This document shows, in pieces, positions 49,866 through 58,658 of a stretch of DNA of 64,000 nucleotides. The notes under the pieces are model-generated. The model was not told where the DNA came from. It did no database searches and saw nothing but the letters and a program-made list of their open reading frames with translations. Location: positions 1-64,000 of the forward strand of contig MAEX01000018.1 of assembly GCA_002013415.1 (NCBI GenBank), read 5' to 3'. Position numbers and translations under genes: made by a program. This DNA is from Mycobacterium sp. D16Q14. Lineage in GTDB: Bacteria; Actinomycetota; Actinomycetes; Mycobacteriales; Mycobacteriaceae. Numbering within the stretch: the first letter of the stretch is position 1; each line of letters opens with the position of its first letter.

Positions 49866-49880
49866 TCTCTAAAATAGAGA
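49866..49880 (+). promoter_or_regulatory. Regulon palindrome, site 5 (WGR-PARP)
   Basis: TCTCTAAAATAGAGA is the exact reverse complement of sites 1 and 3. It lies 16 bp upstream of the PARP start, overlapping its probable promoter. Confidence 0.8.
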
Positions 49881-49896
49881 TTAGAAGGGACCTCGG

Positions 49897-51213
49897 ATGT
49901 CGACTGCCATCGCCACACCGCCTGCCGCACTTGAGACTTTGATGCTGATCCAGGTCAGCGCAGCCGGGAACAACAACAAGTTCTACGAGCTATCGAAAAT
50001 GCCTGATGGCAGTACCTTCGCTCGATGGGGCCGGGTAGGGGGTGGTGCCGGCCAGACCCGCAGCTACCCGGGTCACCACAGCTTCGATGCCAAGCGCGAG
50101 GAGAAATTGCGCAAGGGCTACACCGTGTTTGACGGTGGTCGCACAGTGTCGGCGACAACCGCGGCGAGCTCCAACAGTGGGCAGTTGCAGGCGCAGGTTC
50201 GCGCGGGCCTGTTCCCTACCGGCGCAACTGGCGCCGCGGGCGACCTGATCGCGCACCTGATCCGGTCTAATCGGCACGCGATCGACACAGCGACCGGCGG
50301 CCGTATCACTGTCTCGGACTCCGGCGCGGTGACTACGGCGCTCGGGTCGGTGTCACTGGCGCAAGTAGCTCAGGCACGCGGGCATCTGGCGGTATTGCGT
50401 TCGGGGTACGACGGGCGTGCCGTCGAAAGTTACCTGACGCTGATCCCCCAGAAGATCGCCAATGTGCGTGCGACCGAATGGGTTACTCGCTCATGGTGCC
50501 GCGAGCAAGACGATCTGCTAGATGCGCTGGAATCGGCGGTGACGATGTCCGCCGCCAACGACACTCGCGTAGAGGACCAAGATCCCGCTATTCACTTCCG
50601 CCACACCATGGCCGAACTAACCGACACCGGGGAGGAATTTGCCCGGATCGCGGCCAAGTTCGACCGCTCACGCAACACGATGCACGCGGCCAACCAGCTC
50701 AGGCTTCATCGCGTATGGGCGCTAGAAGACGCCACCGGCCCCTCCTGGGAGGCGCGCAAGGCCGCGCTCAAGCACAGCCGTGAGCTTTGGCACGGCACTA
50801 CCACAGGAAACGTGCTCTCGATCCTGCGCACGGGCCTGATTTGCCCGCCCACCTCAGCGGGTGCCTACAACACCACCGGACGCATGTTCGGTGATGGCGT
50901 GTACTTCTCGGACCAATCAACCAAGAGCCTGAACTATGCGATCAGCAGCGCACCAGGCCAGCGCGGACGCAGCGCGGGCACAGGAAATCCCATGATGTTC
51001 CTAGCCGACGTGGTGATGGGCCGCGAATGCCGTTCCGACTCATCAATCGGTGGATCAACTCTGGTGAACCGGTCGCGCATGGGCGCTGATGACAAGGGCC
51101 GCAACTTTGACTCGATCTACGTTCGCGGCGGGCACTGCGGTGTGATGAACAACGAAATGATCGTGTGGCGCACTGAACAGATCAAGCTGACGCACCTGTG
51201 CGAATTCCGCTGA
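49897..51213 (+). CDS. Bacterial WGR-PARP: poly/mono(ADP-ribosyl) polymerase (438 aa)
   Basis: The N-terminal WGR domain has its name motif at residues 44-46 (FARWGRVGGGAGQ). A helical region (about 185-280) follows, where PARPs carry the autoinhibitory domain. The catalytic domain has the full H-Y-E triad: His299 in LWHGT, Tyr336 in GDGVYFSDQSTKSLNYA, Glu420 in NNEMIVW. His-Tyr-Glu is the signature of polymer-capable PARPs. In eukaryotes such enzymes sense DNA breaks through WGR and modify proteins with ADP-ribose from NAD. The ATG at 49897 has GAAGGGA upstream. Controlled by regulon site 5, in parallel with the WGR-ligase. Confidence 0.93.
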   Translation: MSTAIATPPAALETLMLIQVSAAGNNNKFYELSKMPDGSTFARWGRVGGGAGQTRSYPGHHSFDAKREEKLRKGYTVFDGGRTVSATTAASSNSGQLQAQVRAGLFPTGATGAAGDLIAHLIRSNRHAIDTATGGRITVSDSGAVTTALGSVSLAQVAQARGHLAVLRSGYDGRAVESYLTLIPQKIANVRATEWVTRSWCREQDDLLDALESAVTMSAANDTRVEDQDPAIHFRHTMAELTDTGEEFARIAAKFDRSRNTMHAANQLRLHRVWALEDATGPSWEARKAALKHSRELWHGTTTGNVLSILRTGLICPPTSAGAYNTTGRMFGDGVYFSDQSTKSLNYAISSAPGQRGRSAGTGNPMMFLADVVMGRECRSDSSIGGSTLVNRSRMGADDKGRNFDSIYVRGGHCGVMNNEMIVWRTEQIKLTHLCEFR

Positions 51214-51256
51214 CCAGCAGGGGCATATCCGTCCCCGGGTCGAGCTGATCGCCCTG

Positions 51257-52171
51257 ATGTACTTGAATCAGAACGTGACTCTCACCCTCAAACATCAGCG
51301 GAACACCCGCCGGCTCATGTGGGTGATCTTGGTGTGCGCGACGGCGACAAGCATGGCCGGCAATATCGCTCGCGCTATCGGGCACACCAGTGCGGCCGAC
51401 GCTCGAGGGTCGATCCTTGCCGCGGCAATCCCTCCCCTGGCACTGCTGAGTCTGACGCACCTCACCGGCATGTGGTCGCGCATCACCGCGCGCGGATTTG
51501 TCTACTGGTGCTTCCTTGCCGCAGTCGCGTGCATCACGGCTGCAGCATTTCGCCTCAGCTTCGATGCGCTCCGCACCCTCGCGATGCAGTACGGGTACGG
51601 ACGCGCTGATGCTGCGTTGTTCCCGCTGATTCTCGATGGGCTCGTCGCGGTATGCACCCTCGGACTGGTGATGCTCTCGCGCATCGAATCAGCTGAGGGA
51701 CGTGACATACGTGATGCGGCACCCGACGCAGCTGCCCCACGCCAGAAGCCATATGACGCACAGCATCCTGGCGGCATCAAGGCCGCTAGCAGCAGTGATG
51801 CAGTAGTTGACGCAGAAGCAGGGGTTGTTCGCGACTCACGACCACCGAGCGCCGATGCGGGTGCCGCAGATTCGGACGACGCCCTGGTGCGCGATGAGGC
51901 AAGCCGAGTCACTGCTGCGCGGCCAGTCACCCCCGCGGTGCATTCCGTTGCACCGCATCTCAATGAGCAGGAGCCTGACGCACACTTGATGCTCGCGCAT
52001 CAGTTGGTGCACGAGAAGCGCACTACCGCGGAGGTAGCCGTGGTGCACCGCGTCCTGACGCGCACTGCGGCCAAAGTGCCGAGCCGCGAAGTCGCCGCAG
52101 AAGTCGGGGTCTCTGCGAGCTCGGTGCAGCGCATCGTTAAAGCCGCGAAGGCCGGCGTCGTAGCGGGGTGA
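51257..52171 (+). CDS. DUF2637-type membrane protein with C-terminal HTH (304 aa)
   Basis: Four predicted transmembrane helices occupy residues 20-145 (LMWVILVCATATSMAGNIAR, ILAAAIPPLALLSLTHLTG, GFVYWCFLAAVACITAAAFR, ALFPLILDGLVAVCTLGLVM), the pattern of DUF2637 proteins common on actinobacterial plasmids and linked there to transfer. An Ala/Asp-rich linker leads to a C-terminal HTH (VPSREVAAEVGVSASSVQRI). The role is unknown but plasmid-associated. The ATG at 51257 is used; it lies 44 bp after the PARP and may share its transcript. Confidence 0.8.
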   Translation: MYLNQNVTLTLKHQRNTRRLMWVILVCATATSMAGNIARAIGHTSAADARGSILAAAIPPLALLSLTHLTGMWSRITARGFVYWCFLAAVACITAAAFRLSFDALRTLAMQYGYGRADAALFPLILDGLVAVCTLGLVMLSRIESAEGRDIRDAAPDAAAPRQKPYDAQHPGGIKAASSSDAVVDAEAGVVRDSRPPSADAGAADSDDALVRDEASRVTAARPVTPAVHSVAPHLNEQEPDAHLMLAHQLVHEKRTTAEVAVVHRVLTRTAAKVPSREVAAEVGVSASSVQRIVKAAKAGVVAG

Positions 52172-52180
52172 ATCGGCGCA

Positions 52181-52930
52181 TCACCGGAATATGTGCGTGT
52201 TCCATTCGATTGGGCTGCCGTCACAGTCCAAAGAAACCGCCAGATATTCATGCCCGGAGAGAGTGACCGCATGGGTCTGCAGGTGGAGGTGGTGATGGCC
52301 GTGGACCAGCAACTGCGGAGTAACCGCCTCCACAACTTGATCCAACAGTTGTCGTTGATTCCTCGCAGCGGCCTCGTCCTCGGGAGGGATCCAGGAGAAC
52401 GGCGGCATCGCGATGTGCACGGAGGCCGGGGCATCGTGCGTAATCAAAATGTCAACATGCCCGCCGGTTATTGCCCGTTGCACGTCAGCCGGGGTGATCA
52501 GTTCCTGTGGCCACCACTGCCGGTCCGGCCCATCCTGAATACGTCCGACGCGGTCGATGCTGGCCGCGCCGCCCAGCCCCATCCACATCTGCCCCTCCCA
52601 GCTCCATCGCACTCCACGTGGCAAGTAGACGATGCGGTCACCGATTCGGCCAGCACCGTCAGCGTCGATGGTGACTGATCCGAGGTAGTCGTAATCCTCG
52701 TGATTGCCTGGGACAAAGATGAGATCGGCGTCGTAGCCCCTCAGGGCTTCATCGAGCGCCAGTATGAACTCTGTCCGGAAGTTGTAGCCGAAGTCGCCGG
52801 TGTGCACGAAACGACGCACTCCTATCCCGCCGAGGCGGTGAATCACTTTGACGGCGTAGCGGGTGTTTCCGTGCCAATCACCGAGTGCAGCCACCTTGCC
52901 CTGGTCATCCATTTCATCGAGCGTGCGCAT
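52181..52930 (-). CDS. Calcineurin-like metallophosphoesterase (249 aa)
   Basis: The metal-binding motifs are in order: GDWHGN (D-x-H), HTGDFG (GD), PGNHEDYDY (GNHE), ITHDAP (H) and HGHHHLH (GHxH). The family includes cyclic-nucleotide and nucleic-acid phosphodiesterases. The insert WSWEGQMWMGLGGAASID is typical of phage and bacterial stand-alone members. The ATG at 52930 is preferred, with in-frame alternatives up to 52954. No neighbouring operon is visible. Confidence 0.88.
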   Translation of the reverse strand: MRTLDEMDDQGKVAALGDWHGNTRYAVKVIHRLGGIGVRRFVHTGDFGYNFRTEFILALDEALRGYDADLIFVPGNHEDYDYLGSVTIDADGAGRIGDRIVYLPRGVRWSWEGQMWMGLGGAASIDRVGRIQDGPDRQWWPQELITPADVQRAITGGHVDILITHDAPASVHIAMPPFSWIPPEDEAAARNQRQLLDQVVEAVTPQLLVHGHHHLHLQTHAVTLSGHEYLAVSLDCDGSPIEWNTHIFR

Positions 52931-53182
52931 GTGCTTGATAGTTACAAGTCGCACCAGGAATCACGAATGGCGTTGAGCGGCACGCCGAACCAGGAGGACG
53001 TGACAGGCGCTCGCCGAAGCGACGACACGCCGACGGCAGCACGTACAGCCCGGGACGGGATTTCTCCACATCGGTCGTAGCGTGACGTCCATGCGTCTAC
53101 ATGCCGGTGATGCCGTCTCAGTGCGTGCTCTGATGCCATGCCTGATTCCGGCAGTCGCGATGCCCGGCGAGGGGGCATCGCG

Positions 53183-56164
53183 ATGAGTGCCACCCGCGAC
53201 TTGATCGGGCGCATGGCGTCACTTGGATGCCACTTGATGCCCCTTGCTTCCCAGCTCAAGAGGCCTGCCAGTGAGGGCTGGCCGCTGGCTGTGGCATTGA
53301 CAGCAGACGATGCCGTGGCCCACGTCGAGCGCGGCGGGAATATCGGGGTCAACCTGGCGCTCTCTCGCTTGGTGGTACTCGACGCCGAGAATTTTGCAGC
53401 CACTGCTGCCGTTCAATCTGCAGGCTTCTCCCACACGGTCATTCCAGCCAAGGCGCAGGCGCCGTACGCCAAAGATCCCGCTCAAGACAAACGCGGAGGC
53501 TCACACACCTGGCTGCGAGTGCCAGAGGGCATCGATGCCATGACCCTGCCGACCAACGGCGCTCGCAGGATCGCAGTCGCGCTGCCTGGCGGCGGAAAGA
53601 TCGACGTGCTCGCCGGAGCGCGGTATGTCGTGGCTCCGCCGTCCCGCATCGACGAGGCCCCCGAATACATGTACGCACCTTGCCAGGGTGGAGTGCTCGA
53701 CGCCGACAGCGGTGTCGAAGACATTCCAGTGGCGCCGATGTGGCTGTTCGACCGAAGCGTTCCTGCTCCTGAAGGGTTGGAGCCACTATCGGGAAGCCTG
53801 ATTCCCGACCCGCCCCGCGAGAAAGTCGAGCAAGATGCCCGGTCAATCGAACTGACTTCTCAGATCGACGCCGTGCCGTGGAACCAATGGCTCGCCGGCG
53901 ATGCTCGACTCACTCCGCTAGGTGAGCTCGATGGCTGCGGCTGCGAGATCTACCACTGGCAGGGCGCAAGCAACGACAAGAGCGCCACGCTGCATGACAG
54001 CTGCGAGCAAGGCAGCGGAGCTCACATCTGGTCCGGCACGATGGTGGCCCAGCTCGGCCTGCACGGTGACCACTTCTCCAGGCTGGATCTGGCTGTAGCG
54101 CTGCGGGGTGAAACCCGTCGCGAGGTTGCCGCCTCGGTGGGTGTTGCGATTGGTTCAGATCGCGAAGAACTGCGGGCCCTGCGGCCCAACGATTTTGAAG
54201 CACTCGCGCGAGCGGCGGATGCAGCTGGTGAGACCAGACAGGCCGCGGTATTTCGCGAGGCCGCCGAGGTGATGGACCAGCTGATGCCGACTTCGACACA
54301 GCGCGGTGAGACTTTTGTGTCCAGCCCAGTAATCGGCGCGCCTGCACCGGCCCCGCCGCAGCCTCACGGACCAACTCCTCAACCGCCCATGGATGGCGCC
54401 AACGCTCTGGCGGCCGACGATGCGCCTTCGGCGGATCTCCCGGCGACCGACAGCCGCCCGGACCGCGGCGGCGTGGCGAGCGTCGTTGGGAAATTGACGA
54501 TCCGGTCGTTCCCCGGTCGCCAGCTCGGAGAGATCCCGGTACCGGCCGAGGACGAGCTCAACGAGTACCCGCTGCCGAAAACACCAGCGCACGTGCGCCC
54601 GGTCGATGGCCCGAAGACGGAAATGCTTCCTGTCCTTCCACCGCTCGCCAACCGCCTCGGACACGAGAACGTCGACCAGGAGTGGATCTTCGCGGCGACA
54701 CCAGGATTGAGTCACGTGGCCGCTGCGGCTGATTCACGCGGAGTGTCGCGTTGGGGACTTCTTGGCGCCCTGCTGCCCCGAGTGGCCTCCACCATCCCGG
54801 CCACGGTGCGGTTGACCCCGGCCAGCCGGGCAGTTCCATCCGATCCCGGTCCGACAGCGGCCGGTACGTCCATCAACATCTTCGCGGTGCTGGTCGGACC
54901 GCCAGCGTCAGGAAAAACCGACACCATGAGTGCCGCCGCTGCCTTGATCCCCGGCGCTATCACAGTCCCGCCGGGCACCGGTGAAGGTGTCCTCAAGGTG
55001 TTCCCGCGCGGAGGTGAGAACCCCAGCACCAGTAATGATTCCACTACTGGCGGCGACACGGGGCCCACCGTCGGCAGCGTCGGCAGCGTGAACGAGCGCT
55101 CTACTGAGTCGGTGCTGGTCGAATCGGACGAGATCGATGTTTTCGTCGGCGAGATGATGCGTCAGGGCTCGAAAACCACTGGCCTGTACCGATCGATGTG
55201 GATGGGCGGCCAGGTCGGCAACACCACATCCGACCGCGATCGGCACAGCTTCGTCGACGCCCACACCTATCGATTCGGGATTCTGCTCGGCGCCCAGCCT
55301 GACGCGGTCTCGTCGCTGTTTAGCGAGGCTGGGCGCGGCACCCCGCAGCGCTTCATGTGGATGGCTGCGCACCAAACAACACCGCGCGGGCCTGAATACC
55401 CACAGCGACTCGCGACTGCACCGGTGTATTGGTTCGACGGGCGACCATCAATGATCCCGCAGATGGGTGGCCAGCGGCCTCCGGTGTGGATCACCCCACC
55501 GCCAGCGGCCGTTGACTTCATGGACACCGAGCGCGCCCGAGCCGCGACGGCGAACCCCTACAGCCCGGGTGGCCGCTACGACACCCACGACATCGTGGCG
55601 AGCACCGCGGAGATGATCTCCAACCGGCACGCCGTGCTGCAGCAGCTCAAGATCAGCGTGCTGCTGGCCGCACTCGATGGACTGGCCCAACCACAAGACA
55701 CCCACTGGTTCGCCGCGGGCGCGGTCATGGCCGTGCGTCGTCGCACCATCGAATACCTGGTCACCGTCGCCGAGCAGATCTCGATTGACGACAAGCGCAA
55801 ACGCGGTCGCGAACAAGGCATTATGCAGGCGCACGCCAAAGCCTCCAGCGAGCGCGAGACCCGCGACCGACGCGAGGAAGTCGCTGCACAGGTTCTAGTG
55901 GAGATCGCGGCGATAACCCGCGAGCGGGGAACCATCACGCGCTCGGAGCTATGCGCGCGCGTATCCCAGGCCGGGCTGGGCACCGCTGATTTTGTCCCTG
56001 ACGCATTGGCGACCTTGACTGCTCGCGGAGTCCTGGCACAGACCGGCGACGTCAATACGTATGTGCTGACGACGACGGGCAACCACGTGCAGGGAGCCAC
56101 CGTCTCAGTGCTGCGCCCTCTGGCGACCGAGGTACCTACTATTTCTGACGTCGGCCGCCGGTAG
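53183..56164 (+). CDS. Replication protein: primase-polymerase plus SF3-like ATPase (993 aa)
   Basis: The N-terminal 230 residues are a primase-polymerase domain: GNIGVNLALSRLVVLDAEN (the acidic metal site), RGGSHTWLRVP and DVLAGARYVVAPPSRID, as in actinobacterial plasmid and phage RepA proteins. A Pro-rich linker leads to a C-terminal helicase-type ATPase with Walker A VLVGPPASGKTDTM (about residue 572), an acidic ESDEIDVF segment and FGILLGAQPDAVSSLF. A C-terminal winged-helix-like region ends the chain. It would prime and unwind DNA at the element's origin. The ATG at 53183 has GAGGGGG upstream. Confidence 0.85.
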   Translation: MSATRDLIGRMASLGCHLMPLASQLKRPASEGWPLAVALTADDAVAHVERGGNIGVNLALSRLVVLDAENFAATAAVQSAGFSHTVIPAKAQAPYAKDPAQDKRGGSHTWLRVPEGIDAMTLPTNGARRIAVALPGGGKIDVLAGARYVVAPPSRIDEAPEYMYAPCQGGVLDADSGVEDIPVAPMWLFDRSVPAPEGLEPLSGSLIPDPPREKVEQDARSIELTSQIDAVPWNQWLAGDARLTPLGELDGCGCEIYHWQGASNDKSATLHDSCEQGSGAHIWSGTMVAQLGLHGDHFSRLDLAVALRGETRREVAASVGVAIGSDREELRALRPNDFEALARAADAAGETRQAAVFREAAEVMDQLMPTSTQRGETFVSSPVIGAPAPAPPQPHGPTPQPPMDGANALAADDAPSADLPATDSRPDRGGVASVVGKLTIRSFPGRQLGEIPVPAEDELNEYPLPKTPAHVRPVDGPKTEMLPVLPPLANRLGHENVDQEWIFAATPGLSHVAAAADSRGVSRWGLLGALLPRVASTIPATVRLTPASRAVPSDPGPTAAGTSINIFAVLVGPPASGKTDTMSAAAALIPGAITVPPGTGEGVLKVFPRGGENPSTSNDSTTGGDTGPTVGSVGSVNERSTESVLVESDEIDVFVGEMMRQGSKTTGLYRSMWMGGQVGNTTSDRDRHSFVDAHTYRFGILLGAQPDAVSSLFSEAGRGTPQRFMWMAAHQTTPRGPEYPQRLATAPVYWFDGRPSMIPQMGGQRPPVWITPPPAAVDFMDTERARAATANPYSPGGRYDTHDIVASTAEMISNRHAVLQQLKISVLLAALDGLAQPQDTHWFAAGAVMAVRRRTIEYLVTVAEQISIDDKRKRGREQGIMQAHAKASSERETRDRREEVAAQVLVEIAAITRERGTITRSELCARVSQAGLGTADFVPDALATLTARGVLAQTGDVNTYVLTTTGNHVQGATVSVLRPLATEVPTISDVGRR

Positions 56165-56180
56165 AACCTGGCATCAGTAC

Positions 56181-56198
56181 ATGCATCACAACATGCAT
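56181..56198 (+). promoter_or_regulatory. Operator-like palindrome shared with the 35-kb regulator
   Basis: ATGCATCACAACATGCAT is itself a 5-bp inverted repeat. Sixteen consecutive bases are identical to 35889-35904, inside the operator of the HTH regulator. It lies 29 bp before the 56227 start. Confidence 0.7.
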
Positions 56199-56226
56199 CT
56201 GTGTCGAATCTGTGTATGATTCATGC

Positions 56227-56445
56227 ATGTTGAAAGCGTGGGAAACCACCGTTGAACAGGACGCGGCGGAGTTCGCCGGCCTGGATTCGAAGCAGGTTTT
56301 CACGGACTTGGCCGCTGGCCGCCATGCAACCCCACGGGATGTCACGGCGGCCATATCCGAGGTAAAGAAGGCGTATCCATCCCTCACCGAGGACCTGAAC
56401 AGGTTCAACACCAGGATGAGTTCGACGCACTGCCACTGGAGCTGA
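56227..56445 (+). CDS. Small hypothetical protein (72 aa)
   Basis: A soluble protein with a helical start (AWETTVEQDAAEFAGLDSKQ, then FTDLAAGRHATPRDVTAAIS). The ATG at 56227 has no clear Shine-Dalgarno, suggesting a leaderless or short-leader mRNA driven from the shared operator just upstream. It is the first gene of a three-gene operon. No family is recognised. Confidence 0.6.
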   Translation: MLKAWETTVEQDAAEFAGLDSKQVFTDLAAGRHATPRDVTAAISEVKKAYPSLTEDLNRFNTRMSSTHCHWS

Positions 56446-56451
56446 ATCACC

Positions 56452-56823
56452 ATGCCAACCTTCGAGCGCCGCGTAATCTTGCGCCGATTCGTTCACGCAG
56501 ACGACGCTGATGCCGCACGAATTTCCGCGCATCAAGGCGTGCATATCGCGACCGGATTCGTTGCTCAGCCATACACAATCACGGAGGCCGTAGAAGTCGA
56601 GCGCACAACTGTCTGCCCTTACCTGCACGCAGGTGAAAGTGACCACCTGTGGCAGGTGTCGATCGAGGTCCGCGCGCAACTGTGCACCGCAGATGCCGTC
56701 TCGGCGTCGGAAGCCGCTCACCAGCTGATCACCGTCGACGACACAGCGGCGCGCAGCGATGCTTTTGAGTTCGAGATCGACCCTGCGACGCGCGGCGAAC
56801 ACCTTCTGAGAAGCGCTTGCTGA
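56452..56823 (+). CDS. Hypothetical protein (123 aa)
   Basis: A compact soluble protein (MPTFERRVILRRFVHADDAD, ending ATRGEHLLRSAC). The middle (TVCPYLHAGESDHLWQVSIE) suggests a mixed alpha/beta fold. It starts 6 bp after the previous stop and overlaps the next start (TGATG). No family is recognised. Confidence 0.6.
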   Translation: MPTFERRVILRRFVHADDADAARISAHQGVHIATGFVAQPYTITEAVEVERTTVCPYLHAGESDHLWQVSIEVRAQLCTADAVSASEAAHQLITVDDTAARSDAFEFEIDPATRGEHLLRSAC

Positions 56824-57098
56824 TGCCATACGGCAAGGAATTCCTACAGCGGGCTTACGATGATCCGCCCGGCGATGTACGTGAATTCGCCAGCCGCATT
56901 GTCGATTACATGACTGACACGGCGATGCTCATGGCAGTGGACGCGTTCTTGAACGATGCGTCGGTAGACATACTCCCCACGTTCTGGCAGATATTCGACG
57001 CGACGCTGCATCACACCCTCGAGGGCCTCGACAAGAGAAATCCTCGGGGAGCTGCAGAATTCCGTCGCGGCATCATGCTAGGGCGGCACGCGATGTAG
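56823..57098 (+). CDS. Hypothetical protein (91 aa)
   Basis: A helical acidic protein (MPYGKEFLQRAYDDPPGDVR, then FLNDASVDILPTFWQIFDAT). The ATG at 56823 overlaps the previous stop. Its last 26 bp overlap the end of the convergent gene at 57073. No family is recognised. Confidence 0.6.
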   Translation: MPYGKEFLQRAYDDPPGDVREFASRIVDYMTDTAMLMAVDAFLNDASVDILPTFWQIFDATLHHTLEGLDKRNPRGAAEFRRGIMLGRHAM

Positions 57099-58149
57099 GA
57101 CGAAAGCCATTCTGCTGTGGCATCACTGAGCTGCCGGTAGCTCCGAGGCTGCCAGCCGAGCTGAGCGAGACCTCCTCGACTGGCGCAGGTGCAGTGGTGA
57201 TCGATGGAGGCGGAAGTGTCGCCCTCAGCGTCGTGGCCGCGGGGTCATCAAGACAACCCGATACCAACTCCATGGCGACCAGCTCCCGGTAACCGGGATA
57301 CGGATCTTTGAGCCGCCCCGTGAATTGACCAGCAGCGGTCAAAGCAGCGGCCGTTAGCCGATATTGCTCCATGTCGACGCCGCTGGCGTTAAGTGCCTGC
57401 ACCTGCATCAGCGGGGCATTCGAGCCCTCGTCATCGTCGTGCAACCCCGCAAGTTTGTAGGCCGCCACGAACGTGTCCCAGTCCCCCAGTCCCGCAAGCC
57501 GGTACAAGAACCAGACATTTGCGGTCAAAGCACTGGTTCCTGGGAGCACTGGGTCGATCAACGCACGCGCGTCGAGCCGGTTGATCGAGCCGTCGTGATT
57601 GATCGAGATGGGCTTGGCCACCGGAGCACTGTTGGGGGCAGCGGCGTTGAGCGCCAGCACTTCGCCTGTCTGCTCTGCCGCCGCGGTCAGTGATGAGGTG
57701 GGGGTCACGCGCGTGCGGCAGGTTATCGCTGCGTCGCTCCCGGCGGCCGAAAACTGCTGGACGGACATCTCAGCGCCGGAATTGTCACCGGCACCGAACA
57801 AGTCAGCCACGTCCGGTAGCAGTTTCGCCGCTATGGCCACCGGCGCCGCGACGGGCGTACTGGCCACGGCCAGCGCAATGACGGCAGCAGCGGTGACCGC
57901 TGCCAGAGACAGAAGGGCTCCCAGCAGTTTCAGTACACGCCGGTACCCGATTCGGTGCAGCAGTTTCTCTGCAGCCGGGGTAACAACCGCAGCCACCATC
58001 TTTCGGCCAGCAGAAGATGCCAATCCGCGTGCGCTTGTAAGACTTTCGCCGTTTCGCCCTGCGCGCCCGGACACAAGATCTGCCACTGCGGGGGAACGGG
58101 ATTCGGCCAGCTGGGACCAACCGCTGGGCCGAAATCTGTTCGCGGCCAC
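57073..58149 (-). CDS. Membrane-anchored protein with extracellular Ala-rich domain (358 aa)
   Basis: About 80 cytoplasmic residues, rich in Arg/Ser, are followed by one transmembrane helix (LLGALLSLAAVTAAAVIALA) and an extracellular domain. That domain (LTANVWFLYRLAGLGDWDTF, VAAYKLAGLHDDDEGSNA) resembles wall-spanning or lysozyme-like domains of actinobacterial transfer systems, without catalytic motifs I can name. The start is at 58149. It lies 6 bp after the membrane protein at 58156, so the pair form an operon. Confidence 0.6.
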   Translation of the reverse strand: MAANRFRPSGWSQLAESRSPAVADLVSGRAGRNGESLTSARGLASSAGRKMVAAVVTPAAEKLLHRIGYRRVLKLLGALLSLAAVTAAAVIALAVASTPVAAPVAIAAKLLPDVADLFGAGDNSGAEMSVQQFSAAGSDAAITCRTRVTPTSSLTAAAEQTGEVLALNAAAPNSAPVAKPISINHDGSINRLDARALIDPVLPGTSALTANVWFLYRLAGLGDWDTFVAAYKLAGLHDDDEGSNAPLMQVQALNASGVDMEQYRLTAAALTAAGQFTGRLKDPYPGYRELVAMELVSGCLDDPAATTLRATLPPPSITTAPAPVEEVSLSSAGSLGATGSSVMPQQNGFRPTSRAALA

Positions 58150-58155
58150 AGTTGA

Positions 58156-58587
58156 TCACCCCAGCCCAACTGGAGGCGTGGGCCCGCCGGCATCACTGGC
58201 CGGAGATGGCCCCGGTCCCGACGCAGGAGCCGGATCCTCGGCGGCACCAGAGCCCGCGGACCTGTCACGTCCCGGGGGCGATGAGTCCGGCAGCACTCCG
58301 TGCTGCCATGGATTCGTTCTGACCAACCCGAAGATTCCGGCGGCCGCCAACGCGATTGCCAGCATCTGTGCCGCTGACTGCAATGACACATACACGGTGG
58401 GGTCTGTCAGCGGTATAGCGGCGATACGCACGGCCAACACGTTGTGCTCGTAGTACGGAGTGACGAACCCGGCCACCGTCAGCAGCGAGGCGCCGTCAGG
58501 GACCGCGATGGCGATCACTGCAATCACGAGGACCTGGCCAACGAGCACATACAGCACAGCTCGGATAAGAAGCGCCGGGGTGTTCAT
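58156..58587 (-). CDS. Membrane protein (143 aa)
   Basis: Two or three transmembrane helices (LIRAVLYVLVGQVLVIAVIA, then SAAQMLAIALAAAGIFGLV) are followed by a Pro/Gly/Ser-rich cytoplasmic or external tail. The ATG at 58587 is used. It is co-directional with the next gene. Multi-pass proteins of this size accompany conjugation or ESX-associated complexes, but no family is recognised. Confidence 0.62.
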   Translation of the reverse strand: MNTPALLIRAVLYVLVGQVLVIAVIAIAVPDGASLLTVAGFVTPYYEHNVLAVRIAAIPLTDPTVYVSLQSAAQMLAIALAAAGIFGLVRTNPWQHGVLPDSSPPGRDRSAGSGAAEDPAPASGPGPSPASDAGGPTPPVGLG

Positions 58588-58658
58588 GGGCCAGGACGGT
58601 AACCCAACGTCGCGCCTCCCACCCGGACCTGGCGCGGGATGCCGTTACGGTGCGGCCC

